DNA of 64,000 bases, taken from Anaerohalosphaera lusitana (GTDB lineage: Bacteria > Planctomycetota > Phycisphaerae > Sedimentisphaerales > Anaerohalosphaeraceae). Both the position numbers and the translations under genes were made by a program. The stretch is taken from positions 992,001 through 1,056,000 of the forward strand of contig NZ_CP019791.1 of NCBI RefSeq assembly GCF_002007645.1, in the 5' to 3' direction. The first letter of the stretch is position 1. Every line of letters begins with the position of its first letter. The notes under the pieces are model-generated. The model was not told where the DNA came from. It saw only the letters and a list, made by a program, of their open reading frames with translations, and ran no database searches. Shown here in pieces: positions 24,207 to 32,967 of the stretch.

Positions 24207-25730
24207 ATGCCAAAAAGAGCCATCGACATTTCCGTAAAAACACGCAAAGCCGATCCCTCACAGATCAAGGCCGATATTCTCGCGGTCGGCATATTCTCTG
24301 ACAGCAAAAAGCCTGCGGGCCTCGCCAAAGATATCGACAAACAGCTCAACGGCGAGATCGGCAATCTGCTCGGCATGGAAGATTTCACGGGCGGTTTTGG
24401 AAAGACCGCCGTACTCTATACAAACGGCCGGATTACCGCTCCCCGCGTACTGCTCGTCGGCCTGGGCGAGAAAAAAGAACTCGCCTCCTGCAAGCTCCGC
24501 AAGGCCGCCGCACACGCAGCAGACAAAGCTGTCAACCTAAAGGCCAGAACCCTCGCACTTGCGATCCATCAGGACCTGCCCGCAAAGTTCGACCTCACCG
24601 ACGTCGGTCAGACGCTCACCGAAGGCATCTACATGGGCGGCTACCGCTATGACGAATTCGTCAGCAAAAAAGACAGTCGGCTCAACAAACTCAATGTCCT
24701 GCTCACCGATGCCGACCAGTCAGCAGCCCGCAAACTCGGCAAAGGCGCCAAAGCCGGAAACATCATCGGCCAGGCACAATCTTTCGCCCGCACCATCGCC
24801 AACCGACCGGGCAACATCATAAATCCCAAAACGCTCGCATCAACCGCCCGTAAGATGGCCTCCGACATCCCGGGCCTGACCTGCACCGTCATAACGGAAA
24901 AACAGCTCAAGCAGAAAAAAGCTGGCGGCATACTCGCCGTAGGCGGCGGCTCTGCAACAAAACCCTGCATGATCGTCCTCAAGTATTCCCCCACAGGCAA
25001 GACAAAATCAAAACGCAATATCGCACTCGTCGGCAAGGCCGTCACCTTCGACGCGGGAGGCATCAGTCTTAAACCAAGCGCGGGCATGCACGACATGAAA
25101 TTCGACAAAGGCGGCGGCATGTGTGTCTTGGGCGCGATGCAGGCCATCTCCAAACTCAAGCCCGCCGCAACAGTCTACGGCATAATCCCCGCAGCCGAGA
25201 ACATGCCCTCCGGTACAAGCTACCGGCCCGGCGACATCGTCACCACCATGAGCGGCAAAACCGTCGAGATACAGAACACCGACGCCGAAGGCCGCATGAT
25301 CCTCGCCGATGCCATCCACCATGCAACCCAGCTCAAGTGCGACACCATCGTAGACGTTGCAACTCTCACCGGCGCGTGCGTGGTCGCCCTCGGCAAACAC
25401 ATGGCCGGCCTAATGAGCAGCGATGACAAGCTCATCGACCAGCTCAAACAGGCCGCCGACAAAAGCGGCGAACGAGTCTGGCACCTGCCCAGCGGCCCGG
25501 AGTACCTCGAACAGATGAAAAGCAAGATCGCCGACCTAAAAAACACCGGCGGCAAAGGCGGCGGAGCCTGCACCGCAGCGGCCTTCCTCAAAGAATTCGC
25601 AGGCGACGCAAAATGGGCTCACATTGACATCGCAGGCGTAGAAATATTCACGGACGGCTCGAAGATCGGCAGCCCCGGCTCCCCCGGTTTCGGCGTTCGC
25701 CTGCTCACCGAATACGTAACCAATGCCTGA
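24207..25730 (+). CDS. pepA: Leucyl aminopeptidase (M17)
   Basis: Cytosolic hexameric di-metal aminopeptidase that removes N-terminal residues from peptides. The 507-residue protein has the catalytic C-terminal domain with [26 protein letters not shown], and the M17 signature [13 protein letters not shown], followed by [14 protein letters not shown]. The N-terminal domain is the usual M17 macro-like fold. It starts 24 bases after prfB with GAGG before the ATG and runs directly into folE. Confidence 0.96.
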   Translation: MPKRAIDISVKTRKADPSQIKADILAVGIFSDSKKPAGLAKDIDKQLNGEIGNLLGMEDFTGGFGKTAVLYTNGRITAPRVLLVGLGEKKELASCKLRKAAAHAADKAVNLKARTLALAIHQDLPAKFDLTDVGQTLTEGIYMGGYRYDEFVSKKDSRLNKLNVLLTDADQSAARKLGKGAKAGNIIGQAQSFARTIANRPGNIINPKTLASTARKMASDIPGLTCTVITEKQLKQKKAGGILAVGGGSATKPCMIVLKYSPTGKTKSKRNIALVGKAVTFDAGGISLKPSAGMHDMKFDKGGGMCVLGAMQAISKLKPAATVYGIIPAAENMPSGTSYRPGDIVTTMSGKTVEIQNTDAEGRMILADAIHHATQLKCDTIVDVATLTGACVVALGKHMAGLMSSDDKLIDQLKQAADKSGERVWHLPSGPEYLEQMKSKIADLKNTGGKGGGACTAAAFLKEFAGDAKWAHIDIAGVEIFTDGSKIGSPGSPGFGVRLLTEYVTNA

Positions 25731-25758
25731 TCCCCAGGCAGCTTTATCAGGAAATGAC

Positions 25759-26343
25759 ATGACAGAGCAAAACAACAACGAAAACAACTTCGACTTGCCC
25801 CGCATCGAAAACGCGGTAAAGGAAATAATAAACGCAATAGGTGAGGATCCGGACCGCGAAGGCCTCCGCGACACACCCAGCCGGGTGGCCCGCATGTACG
25901 AGGAACTGCTAGCAGGCTGGAAGAGCGATCCGTCACAGCACCTCCGCGTTTTCCAGGAACGATATGACGAAATAGTTCTGCTCCGCGACATCCCGTTCTA
26001 CAGCGTATGCGAACACCATCTCATGCCCTTCATCGGCAAGGCCCACGTTGCCTACCTGCCCGACGGCCGAGTGATCGGCGTCAGCAAACTCGCCCGCATC
26101 GTCGACTCTTTCGCACATCGCCTTCAGGTACAGGAACGCTGCACGGGCCAGATCGCGGACTTCATTATGGAAAAACTCCAGCCGATGGGTGCCGCAGTAG
26201 TAATGGAAGCAACACACGGCTGCATGACCATTCGCGGTGCCAAGAAATCCGGCGCAATGATGGTCACCTCCGCACTCCGCGGAATATTCAAAAGCGACCA
26301 GCGAAGCCGAAGCGAAGTTCTCAGCCTCATACGCGGCGACTAA
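25759..26343 (+). CDS. folE: GTP cyclohydrolase I (type IA)
   Basis: Converts GTP to 7,8-dihydroneopterin triphosphate for folate, tetrahydropterin or queuosine synthesis. The 194-residue protein has [18 protein letters not shown] [17 protein letters not shown], zinc ligands in [10 protein letters not shown] and the later cysteine of [10 protein letters not shown], and [13 protein letters not shown] 25759 is preferred for TCAGGA before it; an in-frame ATG at 25723 overlaps the pepA stop and lacks a ribosome site. The next gene, 9 bases on, is a PTPS-like enzyme that uses the same product. Confidence 0.96.
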   Translation: MTEQNNNENNFDLPRIENAVKEIINAIGEDPDREGLRDTPSRVARMYEELLAGWKSDPSQHLRVFQERYDEIVLLRDIPFYSVCEHHLMPFIGKAHVAYLPDGRVIGVSKLARIVDSFAHRLQVQERCTGQIADFIMEKLQPMGAAVVMEATHGCMTIRGAKKSGAMMVTSALRGIFKSDQRSRSEVLSLIRGD

Positions 26344-26352
26344 GGACACCAA

Positions 26353-27156
26353 ATGCACAGACTCAATCGACAGATACGCTTCTCGGTCAATCCCTTCCTC
26401 GAACAGACACCGCGAGGCAGCAACTCCTTCGCATCAAAGCCCGCCGGAGAAGGTCTTGCCGTATTCCTCTCCCTCTGGGTGGAACTCTGCTCCGATCTCG
26501 ACCCGGACACTGGCTTCGTGGTTAACGTCGCCGAGATCGATACTATTATCCGCCGCTACGGCATACCTGTAATCGCAGGCAGGATCACTGAAAGGTTCCG
26601 ACGCGGGGCCCATACCAGCCTCACCGATCTTACCGAGATATTGGAAGATGCCTGGGCTGCAATAGAAGACAGATTCGATGAGGTCACCCTGCACAGCCTG
26701 GCACTTGACCTGAACCCATACCGCAAAATCTCTATCATTTCCGAGGATGCCGAAATGATCTACTTCACAGAAAAATTCGATTTCGCCGCATCGCACCAGC
26801 TCTGGAACACAAAGTTTTCCGACGAGCAAAACTTCCAGCATTTCGGCAAATGCGCCAACCCTTCGGGCCACGGCCACAACTACATCATCGAGGTGACCGT
26901 CGAAAAGCCTGCCGCATCGCCTGAATTCTCCATAGCCGACTACGAAAAGGTCGTAACCGACGAATTCATTGCGAAAGTCGATCACAAAAACCTCAACAGC
27001 GACGTCGACCGTTTCGCCGAACTCAACCCTACTGTCGAAAACATCGCCGTCTACGCATGGGACTGTCTCAAAGACAAGTTCGCAACGGCAAGATTGGCTC
27101 ATGTTAAGGTCTGGGAATCCGACCGGACATACTGCAAATACAGCGGTCCTGTTTGA
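26353..27156 (+). CDS. Duplicated 6-pyruvoyl-tetrahydropterin synthase / QueD-like protein
   Basis: A 267-residue protein of two PTPS/QueD units. The C-terminal unit, from about residue 135, is intact: FDFAASHQL, KCANPSGHGHNYIIEV with the zinc histidines, DHKNLNSD and PTVENIAVYAWD. The N-terminal unit, about residues 1-130, keeps the framework (LWVELCSDLDPDTGFVVNVAEID, TSLTDLTEILEDAW) but has lost the HGHNY-type metal site. A single-domain QueD is about 120 residues, so this is a tandem fusion with one dead half. The intact unit would make 6-carboxy- or 6-pyruvoyl-tetrahydropterin from the FolE product. The choice between queuosine and tetrahydropterin routes cannot be made from sequence alone. 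Confidence 0.82.
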   Translation: MHRLNRQIRFSVNPFLEQTPRGSNSFASKPAGEGLAVFLSLWVELCSDLDPDTGFVVNVAEIDTIIRRYGIPVIAGRITERFRRGAHTSLTDLTEILEDAWAAIEDRFDEVTLHSLALDLNPYRKISIISEDAEMIYFTEKFDFAASHQLWNTKFSDEQNFQHFGKCANPSGHGHNYIIEVTVEKPAASPEFSIADYEKVVTDEFIAKVDHKNLNSDVDRFAELNPTVENIAVYAWDCLKDKFATARLAHVKVWESDRTYCKYSGPV

Positions 27157-27215
27157 CCTATTGTAGGACATAAATTCTTTCTTCAAATGTATTTTATAAT
27201 CATTTAAAATACTTC

Positions 27216-27244
27216 TTGAACCGCCCGCAATTCCTGTTTAAGAT
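27216..27244 (+). promoter_or_regulatory. Sigma70-type promoter for the lone receiver gene
   Basis: TTGAAC (27216-27221), a 17-base spacer and TAAGAT (27239-27244), 54 bases before ATG 27298. Confidence 0.6.
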
Positions 27245-27297
27245 ACAGTACCATCGTATTTTTACTGATGCTTATGGTGTTTTAGGATTGGAGGCAA

Positions 27298-27843
27298 ATG
27301 AGCAGGAACACAACACATGTCTTGCTTGTCGAGGATGACCCCGCTGCCCGTCGACTCATTGAGAAGGCACTGTCGCGAGCAGACAATGCCGCATACAAAC
27401 TTGATATGGCTTCGGATATCGGTGCGGCAAAAGCGCTGCTGCTGCAGAAAAAATTTGATGCCATGATCCTCGACCTCAATTTGCCTGACAGCCGAGGCAT
27501 CGAAACCGTTGCCGCGGTGCGCAGCATGGATCAGGATATACCCATCGTTGCCCAGTCCGCACTGGACGATCAGGATATCGGCTTGCGGTGCATTGAACAT
27601 GGAGCGGACTATTTCCTCGTCAAGGGCGATTTCATGCGTCGTCGCCTGCCCAGGTCCATCGAGTACGCAAAAAGGCACAGGGACAGAAAGCTTTCCGTCG
27701 ATCAAAGCGATCCGGAAACATCACCCGATAAGCAGCAGGAGGATAATATACAAAGCAGACAACTCAAGTCTCAACTGAAAAAGGTGAAAACCTCAATCGC
27801 GGCTAATCACAAAAGTTACGAGCCCCTGGATTATCTGTCCTGA
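27298..27843 (+). CDS. Single-domain response regulator (receiver only)
   Basis: A 181-residue protein made of one CheY-like receiver: acidic pair in VLLVEDDPAARR, phospho-acceptor Asp59 in MILDLNLPDS, and the lysine of FLVKG. The last ~45 residues are a charged, Gln/Lys-rich tail without an output domain. It shares VEDDPAAR and LDLxLPDS wording with the receiver at the front of the hybrid kinase at 28749, so they are close paralogues. It probably acts as a phosphate shuttle or protein-interaction switch in the same three-gene cluster. Confidence 0.88.
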   Translation: MSRNTTHVLLVEDDPAARRLIEKALSRADNAAYKLDMASDIGAAKALLLQKKFDAMILDLNLPDSRGIETVAAVRSMDQDIPIVAQSALDDQDIGLRCIEHGADYFLVKGDFMRRRLPRSIEYAKRHRDRKLSVDQSDPETSPDKQQEDNIQSRQLKSQLKKVKTSIAANHKSYEPLDYLS

Positions 27844-27996
27844 TCACCTCGGACAAATATCAAGGCAGCATGTAGCACATTTTTGCGGCGATATTGTTAG
27901 GATTTTACCTTTTTGCCGATATAATAATAAATGGAGATTGTGCGCGTTTACAGTATCGCAGCCGCGCACCTGAATTACAGATTTATGGAGAAATGT

Positions 27997-28644
27997 ATGG
28001 CCACTCGAATAATTTTGGCGGACGACCATGAGATCATGCGCGAAGGACTTTGCGCCTTGATTCGCAAATGTGATGATCTGGAAGTTGTAGGACAAGCCTC
28101 GGACGGACGCAAGGCGATCGAAATGGTTCAGGAGCTAAAGCCTGATATCGCAATTATGGACATTTCCATGCCCGGCCTCAACGGCATCGAAGCGGCCAGA
28201 AAAATGCTAGCCGCCAATTCGGATATAAAGATCATGGGCCTTTCTACCCACTCCACCAGGTCGATGGTCGTCAAAATGCTCAAAGCAGGCGCACTGGGAT
28301 ACATGCTCAAAGAATCCGCATTCTCAGAGCTCAAACAGGCCATTGAAACTATGCTCCAGGGCAAAACGTATCTGTGCTCCAGAACATCCGAAGTCGTCCT
28401 CGCCGACTACATGAACATGATTTCCGATCCCAAAAAGATCGGCCGCGATATACTCACGCCTCGCGAAAAAGAAGTGCTCCAAATGGTCGCAGAGGGCCTT
28501 ACGACAAAAGAAATCGCCGCCCAGCTCAGCGTCAGTGCAAAAACCATTGACTCACACCGTGAACATATCATGGAAAAATTGAAGATGCACAACGTAGCCA
28601 GCCTCACAAAATATGCCATCAAGGAAGGTCTTACAAGCGTCTGA
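27997..28644 (+). CDS. NarL/LuxR-family response regulator
   Basis: A 215-residue regulator: receiver with acidic pair in IILADDHEIMREGL and phospho-acceptor Asp55 in IAIMDISMPGLNG, then a C-terminal LuxR helix-turn-helix (LTPREKEVLQMVAEGLTTKEI, VSAKTIDSHREHIMEKL). ATG 27997 is chosen for GGAG 6 bases upstream; in-frame ATGs at 27931 and 27985 would add N-terminal residues not seen in the family. A TATAAT at about 27924 suggests its own promoter, but no good -35 box pairs with it. It sits between the lone receiver and the hybrid kinase. Confidence 0.93.
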   Translation: MATRIILADDHEIMREGLCALIRKCDDLEVVGQASDGRKAIEMVQELKPDIAIMDISMPGLNGIEAARKMLAANSDIKIMGLSTHSTRSMVVKMLKAGALGYMLKESAFSELKQAIETMLQGKTYLCSRTSEVVLADYMNMISDPKKIGRDILTPREKEVLQMVAEGLTTKEIAAQLSVSAKTIDSHREHIMEKLKMHNVASLTKYAIKEGLTSV

Positions 28645-28748
28645 ACAAAATTCAGCAATAGCTAAATGTTTCATGGACAGGAACAAATCAGACAACGCCT
28701 CAACCCAGCACTAATTACAAAGGCGTGTCTATAGTCACCAGGCATAAT

Positions 28749-31067
28749 ATGCAATATCAAGAGAATATCCGCGTGCTGATTGTCGAGGACGACCCCTCGG
28801 CCAGAGAACTCGTCGAACGAGTTTTGCGCAAAAGCAGCGATCTGGCCAGGTGCCACATACAAGCTGCCCCGAACCTGGCAAGCGCCCGACAGCTCTTGCG
28901 CGAAAATAGCTTTGACAACATATTGCTGGACCTGGGCCTGCCCGACAGCGCTGGAACCGAAACACTCGAGAAAATTCGCGATATTGATCCTAACGTGTCG
29001 ATCGTTGTAATCTCAGGAAATGATGATAACGACACCTCCATCCGAGCCATCAAACTCGGCGCCGATTATTATATCGTCAAGAACAAGGGTATGCACGAAG
29101 TACTCCCCCGCTCCATTTGTAATGCGATTCGGAGTAGAGCCTCACGGATGCCGAACTCTGATTCCGCCTGTGAAGTCCTGGAATCAAAACTCAGAAACTC
29201 CGAACAGTTGCTCAAGAACACCCGTTCCGATTTCATGACCATTTTCGATTCGGTCCCTGCCGCCATCTGGTACCGGGACCGTGAAGGCACAATCCTTCGT
29301 GCCAACAAAACAGCCGCCGAGTCCGTAGGCAAAAGGGTCAAGGACCTGATCGGCAAGAACTACTACGACATCTTTTCCTCAGCCGCCCAGACCGCCCGAA
29401 GCAAGGACCTGGCCGTCATCGAATCCGGCGAGACCATCAGAGGCGATGTGCGATGCTTCAAGAACCATCTTGACAATGTAAGATATGCACTCGTTGACCG
29501 AATTCCATACAAAGACAGCAGCGGTGACATCGCAGGCGTTATCGTTTTCGCACTGGACATCACTGACCGAAAAATTTCCGACGAAAATCTCGCAAAGGCC
29601 CGCGAACAACTCGAAGCCGTAAACTCTCGACTTGCCGAATCGGCCAGAGAGGCCAACGAGCTTGCTGAGAAGGCCCAAAAAGCCAGCGAAACGAAAAGCA
29701 GGTTCCTCGCAAGTGTAACCCACGAAATAAGAACGCCCATAAACTCCATCCTCGGCTTTGCCGACCTCCTGCAGGACGAACCCCTCAGCACCCAGCAGAA
29801 ACACTGCGTCCAGATGATATCTTCTGCCTCGAACAGCCTCCTCGATCTGATCAACGACCTTCTCGATTTCTCAAAGATAGAAGCCGGAAAACTGAGCGTC
29901 CAGAACGAACCTGTCTCTATCGAAGCATTGCTCACCAATGTCTTCAATCTTCTCAAGCCCCAGGCCAATGCACAAGGGATCGACCTCAAGCTCAATCTCA
30001 GGCCCGGCCTGCCCGCAAACGTTCAAACGGACCCGGCCCGCCTCAAGCAGTGCCTGATCAACCTTCTCGGCAACGCCGTCAAATTCACCGAACAAGGCTC
30101 CGTCTGCCTTTGCGCCCAGGCCATCCAAACCGACGGAAAACACTCACTCGCGATTTCCGTTCGGGACACAGGCATAGGCATCCCCGCCGACAAACAGGAA
30201 ATGATTTTCGACGCATTCGCCCAGGCCGACATCACCACCTCCAGCAAATACGGCGGAACAGGGCTTGGCTTGGCCGTCACCGCAAAACTCGTCGACCTGC
30301 TAAACGGCACAATAGATCTCGACAGTGCCCCAGGCAAAGGCAGCACCTTCACCATCAATCTGCCCCTGCAGCACTCGTCTTTCCAAAAACCCGCAGCCCC
30401 GAAACAACCTGCCCACATCGCTGCCCCGACCGCTGCCGTAAACGAAGTCTTCGTACTCACCAACGACTCCCACAACAGCATGCTCCTCTCAGCCTGTCTC
30501 GGATCCACACCTTACCACCTACGCTCGTTCCATGAATCCGCACAACTCCTCCAAACCCTCCAGCGCATCAGGCCAGCATTGCTGATCATCGACAGCGACC
30601 TGACCACCGAACAGACGCTCCAGGCTCTTCCACATGAACTTCCCGCAATCCTGCTCGGCCGGACCGACACTCTCCCGACCGATCCTGAAAACATCAGGCA
30701 ATTACCAAAACCCCTCACCCGCAAGGCCCTCGCAAATACCGTCAGCGACATGCTCCCCCATACCAGCCCCCCAGAAAGTTCGAGCACCAATCGATCGAAT
30801 GATCAGCAGCTCCCCCCCGAGCTCAGGCCGCTGCTTGAAAAACTGTCCAGAATCTCCCGGTCCCTCAAAGGTGCCGCCCAGCGAAACGATTGGGAGTTCA
30901 TCGATAAAGTCTCACAGATCCTCAACGACATCGCGGGAACCAGCGGCATCGAGTTCTTCGAAAACTCATCCCACGACCTCAACAAGGCCGCCGCCGCAAG
31001 ACAGCCCGACCTCATAGACGAAGTCGCTGCCGAACTCGCAGGCTTCTGCAATTCACAGATGCCCTGA
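28749..31067 (+). CDS. Hybrid sensor histidine kinase: REC-PAS-HisKA-HATPase-REC-like-HPt-like
   Basis: A 772-residue cytoplasmic multidomain kinase with no transmembrane helix. In order: receiver (IRVLIVEDDPSAREL, Asp61 in LLDLGLPDS), PAS (about 160-275, AIWYRDREGTILRANKT), a short coiled coil, HisKA with His325 in SVTHEIRTPINSI, HATPase (VRDTGIGIP, GGTGLGL), a divergent second receiver (VFVLTNDSHNS; Asp in LLIIDSD; Lys in LPKPLTRK), and a C-terminal HPt-like helical domain. In the HPt-like part the usual H-x-L-K-G reads QILND, so Gln723 replaces the phosphorylatable histidine. ATG 28749 is used; GTG 28725 is an alternative adding eight residues. A leading receiver suggests it is itself controlled by phosphorylation. 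Confidence 0.88.
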   Translation: MQYQENIRVLIVEDDPSARELVERVLRKSSDLARCHIQAAPNLASARQLLRENSFDNILLDLGLPDSAGTETLEKIRDIDPNVSIVVISGNDDNDTSIRAIKLGADYYIVKNKGMHEVLPRSICNAIRSRASRMPNSDSACEVLESKLRNSEQLLKNTRSDFMTIFDSVPAAIWYRDREGTILRANKTAAESVGKRVKDLIGKNYYDIFSSAAQTARSKDLAVIESGETIRGDVRCFKNHLDNVRYALVDRIPYKDSSGDIAGVIVFALDITDRKISDENLAKAREQLEAVNSRLAESAREANELAEKAQKASETKSRFLASVTHEIRTPINSILGFADLLQDEPLSTQQKHCVQMISSASNSLLDLINDLLDFSKIEAGKLSVQNEPVSIEALLTNVFNLLKPQANAQGIDLKLNLRPGLPANVQTDPARLKQCLINLLGNAVKFTEQGSVCLCAQAIQTDGKHSLAISVRDTGIGIPADKQEMIFDAFAQADITTSSKYGGTGLGLAVTAKLVDLLNGTIDLDSAPGKGSTFTINLPLQHSSFQKPAAPKQPAHIAAPTAAVNEVFVLTNDSHNSMLLSACLGSTPYHLRSFHESAQLLQTLQRIRPALLIIDSDLTTEQTLQALPHELPAILLGRTDTLPTDPENIRQLPKPLTRKALANTVSDMLPHTSPPESSSTNRSNDQQLPPELRPLLEKLSRISRSLKGAAQRNDWEFIDKVSQILNDIAGTSGIEFFENSSHDLNKAAAARQPDLIDEVAAELAGFCNSQMP

Positions 31068-31304
31068 TCAATACCTGAATAGCCTTCATCCGTTTGCCAA
31101 CCCCAGCCGCATAATTTCACGGTCCGCCGAGAATGGACCCAACGGATAGTACGTTGGAGGCGCGGCTGTTAAATTCTGCGGCGGCCCAACTCAATGCAGT
31201 CCGTTATTAACCGATTGACCAAAACAATCACAACACTTCCCAACTCATCACTTTTCATGTATAATCACCCCACGGGACGATAATTAAACCACGAGGGCAT
31301 ACAC

Positions 31305-32306
31305 ATGAAAGCACTAATAACAGGCGGCGCAGGCTTCATCGGCTCCCATCTCGCCGAAAAGCTCGTACAACAGCAGCACTCCGTAACAGTCGTCGACGAC
31401 CTCAGCACCGGCAGGGCACAAAACCTCGCCAAACTCCACGCCGGCCCCGACTTCGAGTTCGTCAAGGCCAACGCCTGCGACGCCGACCTCATGGCCCCGC
31501 TCATCGAATCCTGCGACATCGTCTTCCACCTCGCCGCCGCCGTAGGCGTAAAGCTCATCGTCGAAAAGCCCGTCCACACCATACAGACCAACATCCACGG
31601 CACCGAAACAATCCTCGACCTCGCCTCGAAACACCGCAAAAAGGTCCTCATAACCTCCACCAGCGAAGTCTACGGCAAAAGCGAAAAGGTCCCGTTCCGC
31701 GAAGAAGACGACACCGTCCTCGGCTCCACAATGTTCTCCCGCTGGTCCTACGCCTGCTCCAAGGCCATCGACGAATTCCTCGCCCTCGCCTACCACGACC
31801 AGTTCGGCCTCGAAGTCATCATCACCCGCCTGTTCAACACCATCGGCCCCCGCCAGGTCGGCCAGTACGGTATGGTCGTCCCCCGCTTCGTACAGGCAGC
31901 CCTCGCCAACGAACCCATAAACATCTACGGCACAGGCAAACAGACCCGCTGCTTCACCTACGTCGGCGACGTCGTCGACGCACTTATCGCCCTCGTCACC
32001 ACCGAAGGCACCGAGGGCCGCGTCTACAACATCGGCTCCACCGAAGAAGTAACCATCGAAGAACTAGCCAACATGATCATCGCCCGCACAAACAGCAGCA
32101 GCCGAAAGAACTACATCCCATACCAGAAAGCCTACGGCCGACCATTCGACGACATGCTCCGCCGAGTCCCCTCCCTCGAACGTATCCGCCGAACAATAGG
32201 CTACCAACCCGACACCGACCTCAACCAGACCCTCGACTCAGTAATAAAATGGTGCAAAGCAAACCCCCTCCCAGGCAACCCGAACGATCTGTCATCCCAA
32301 ACTTGA
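31305..32306 (+). CDS. NAD-dependent sugar-nucleotide epimerase/dehydratase
   Basis: A 333-residue extended short-chain dehydrogenase. The NAD site is ITGGAGFIGSHLAEKL at the N-terminus; the catalytic pair is Tyr149 and Lys153 in SYACSKAIDEF, with STSEVYG upstream. TRLFNTIGPRQVGQYGMVVPRFV and CFTYVGDVVDAL are typical of UDP-glucose epimerase-like and UDP-glucuronate decarboxylase-like enzymes; the exact sugar cannot be read. TATAAT at 31260-31265 gives a possible promoter with a weak -35. The last codons (DLSSQT and stop) fall inside a dispersed palindromic repeat, so the native C-terminus was probably replaced by it. Confidence 0.88.
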   Translation: MKALITGGAGFIGSHLAEKLVQQQHSVTVVDDLSTGRAQNLAKLHAGPDFEFVKANACDADLMAPLIESCDIVFHLAAAVGVKLIVEKPVHTIQTNIHGTETILDLASKHRKKVLITSTSEVYGKSEKVPFREEDDTVLGSTMFSRWSYACSKAIDEFLALAYHDQFGLEVIITRLFNTIGPRQVGQYGMVVPRFVQAALANEPINIYGTGKQTRCFTYVGDVVDALIALVTTEGTEGRVYNIGSTEEVTIEELANMIIARTNSSSRKNYIPYQKAYGRPFDDMLRRVPSLERIRRTIGYQPDTDLNQTLDSVIKWCKANPLPGNPNDLSSQT

Positions 32307-32318
32307 TTTGGGATCCAG
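32291..32318. repeat. Dispersed GTCATCCC palindromic repeat, copy A
   Basis: GTCATCCC followed by a perfect 8-bp hairpin (ATCCCAAA, loop CTTGA, TTTGGGAT) and CCAG. It supplies the last codons and stop of the epimerase. Copies B (32406) and C (63912) share the GTCAT or CCATCC start, a CCC-GGG stem of different sequence and an ACCCAGCATAAA-like end. Confidence 0.72.
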
Positions 32319-32405
32319 AGAACCCAACGCCAGCCAAATCAAACAAATACGCCCAGCAAAACCAAACATAATCGCATGCACGCCCCAACCCGAGCAACGA
32401 CAAAG

Positions 32406-32440
32406 TTTGCCATCCGCCGCAGGCGGGAACCCAGCATAAA
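32406..32440. repeat. Dispersed palindromic repeat, copy B
   Basis: Starts TTGCCATCC, has the stem CCGCC-gca-GGCGG (32414-32426) and ends GGAACCCAGCATAAA. The flank GCGAAGCGA at 32449-32457 also recurs beside copy C, so the repeated unit is longer than the hairpin. The whole stretch 32319-32633 has no gene. Confidence 0.65.
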
Positions 32441-32633
32441 ACAGCACCGCGAAGCGATTCTAAATTTTCTCGCGCAATACCACGCAGATCAACCCACCGG
32501 CTGTCATAGCGACCAGCCAAACCAAACAAACGCATGCACCCAAACTGGCCCATGCCGCCCTGCAAAATCGAAGGCCTGTTATGTGTGGGTCTTCAGCCCG
32601 CGGCAACATCAGCGCAAACCGGGAAAAACGTCT

Positions 32634-32670
32634 GTCATCGCGAGGAGCCGAAGGTGACGTGGCGATCCTA
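32634..32670. repeat. REP-like imperfect palindrome at the IS border
   Basis: GTCATCGCGAGGAGC ... GTGACGTGGCGATCC, an imperfect palindrome with ATCGC and GCGAT arms. Similar GTCATxGCGAGGAGC...GTGGCxATC repeats occur in many bacterial genomes. It directly abuts the putative left end of the IS110-type element, a family known to target such repeats. Confidence 0.6.
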
Positions 32671-32683
32671 TGAACCGGAGCCT

Positions 32684-32967
32684 GTCAACAGATTCTCGCA
32701 AACATTTCTAAACATTTTTGTATCCATTCATGCATACAGAGTATTTTCTCCTGTGTGCCCCTTCACGACAGCCATGGGGCCGCAGGGGAAAATACGGCGG
32801 GACGTATTTCGGGTTGGCTGCCCACGCTCCTATTCGTGCTCATCACGAAGACGGCACATCAAATTGCCTGCGGTAAAGAGGCCCTATTCTCTCAGACGCG
32901 ATACCAAGAGGTTCGCATCGCCACGTACAGGGTCCTCTAAATTCATCCCGCCAACCTTCAATACATC
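32684..32967 (-). ncRNA. Candidate bridge-RNA region of the IS110-type element
   Basis: A 284-base non-coding end downstream of the transposase. It holds clear hairpins: AAATACG/CGTATTT around 6 bases (32790-32809) and TTCGTG/CACGAA around CTCAT (32833-32849), with a CCCC/GGGG arm nearby. IS110-family recombinases use a structured RNA from a non-coding end to pair target and donor DNA. Placing the RNA here is inference from layout; the exact boundaries and loops are not resolved. Confidence 0.4.
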
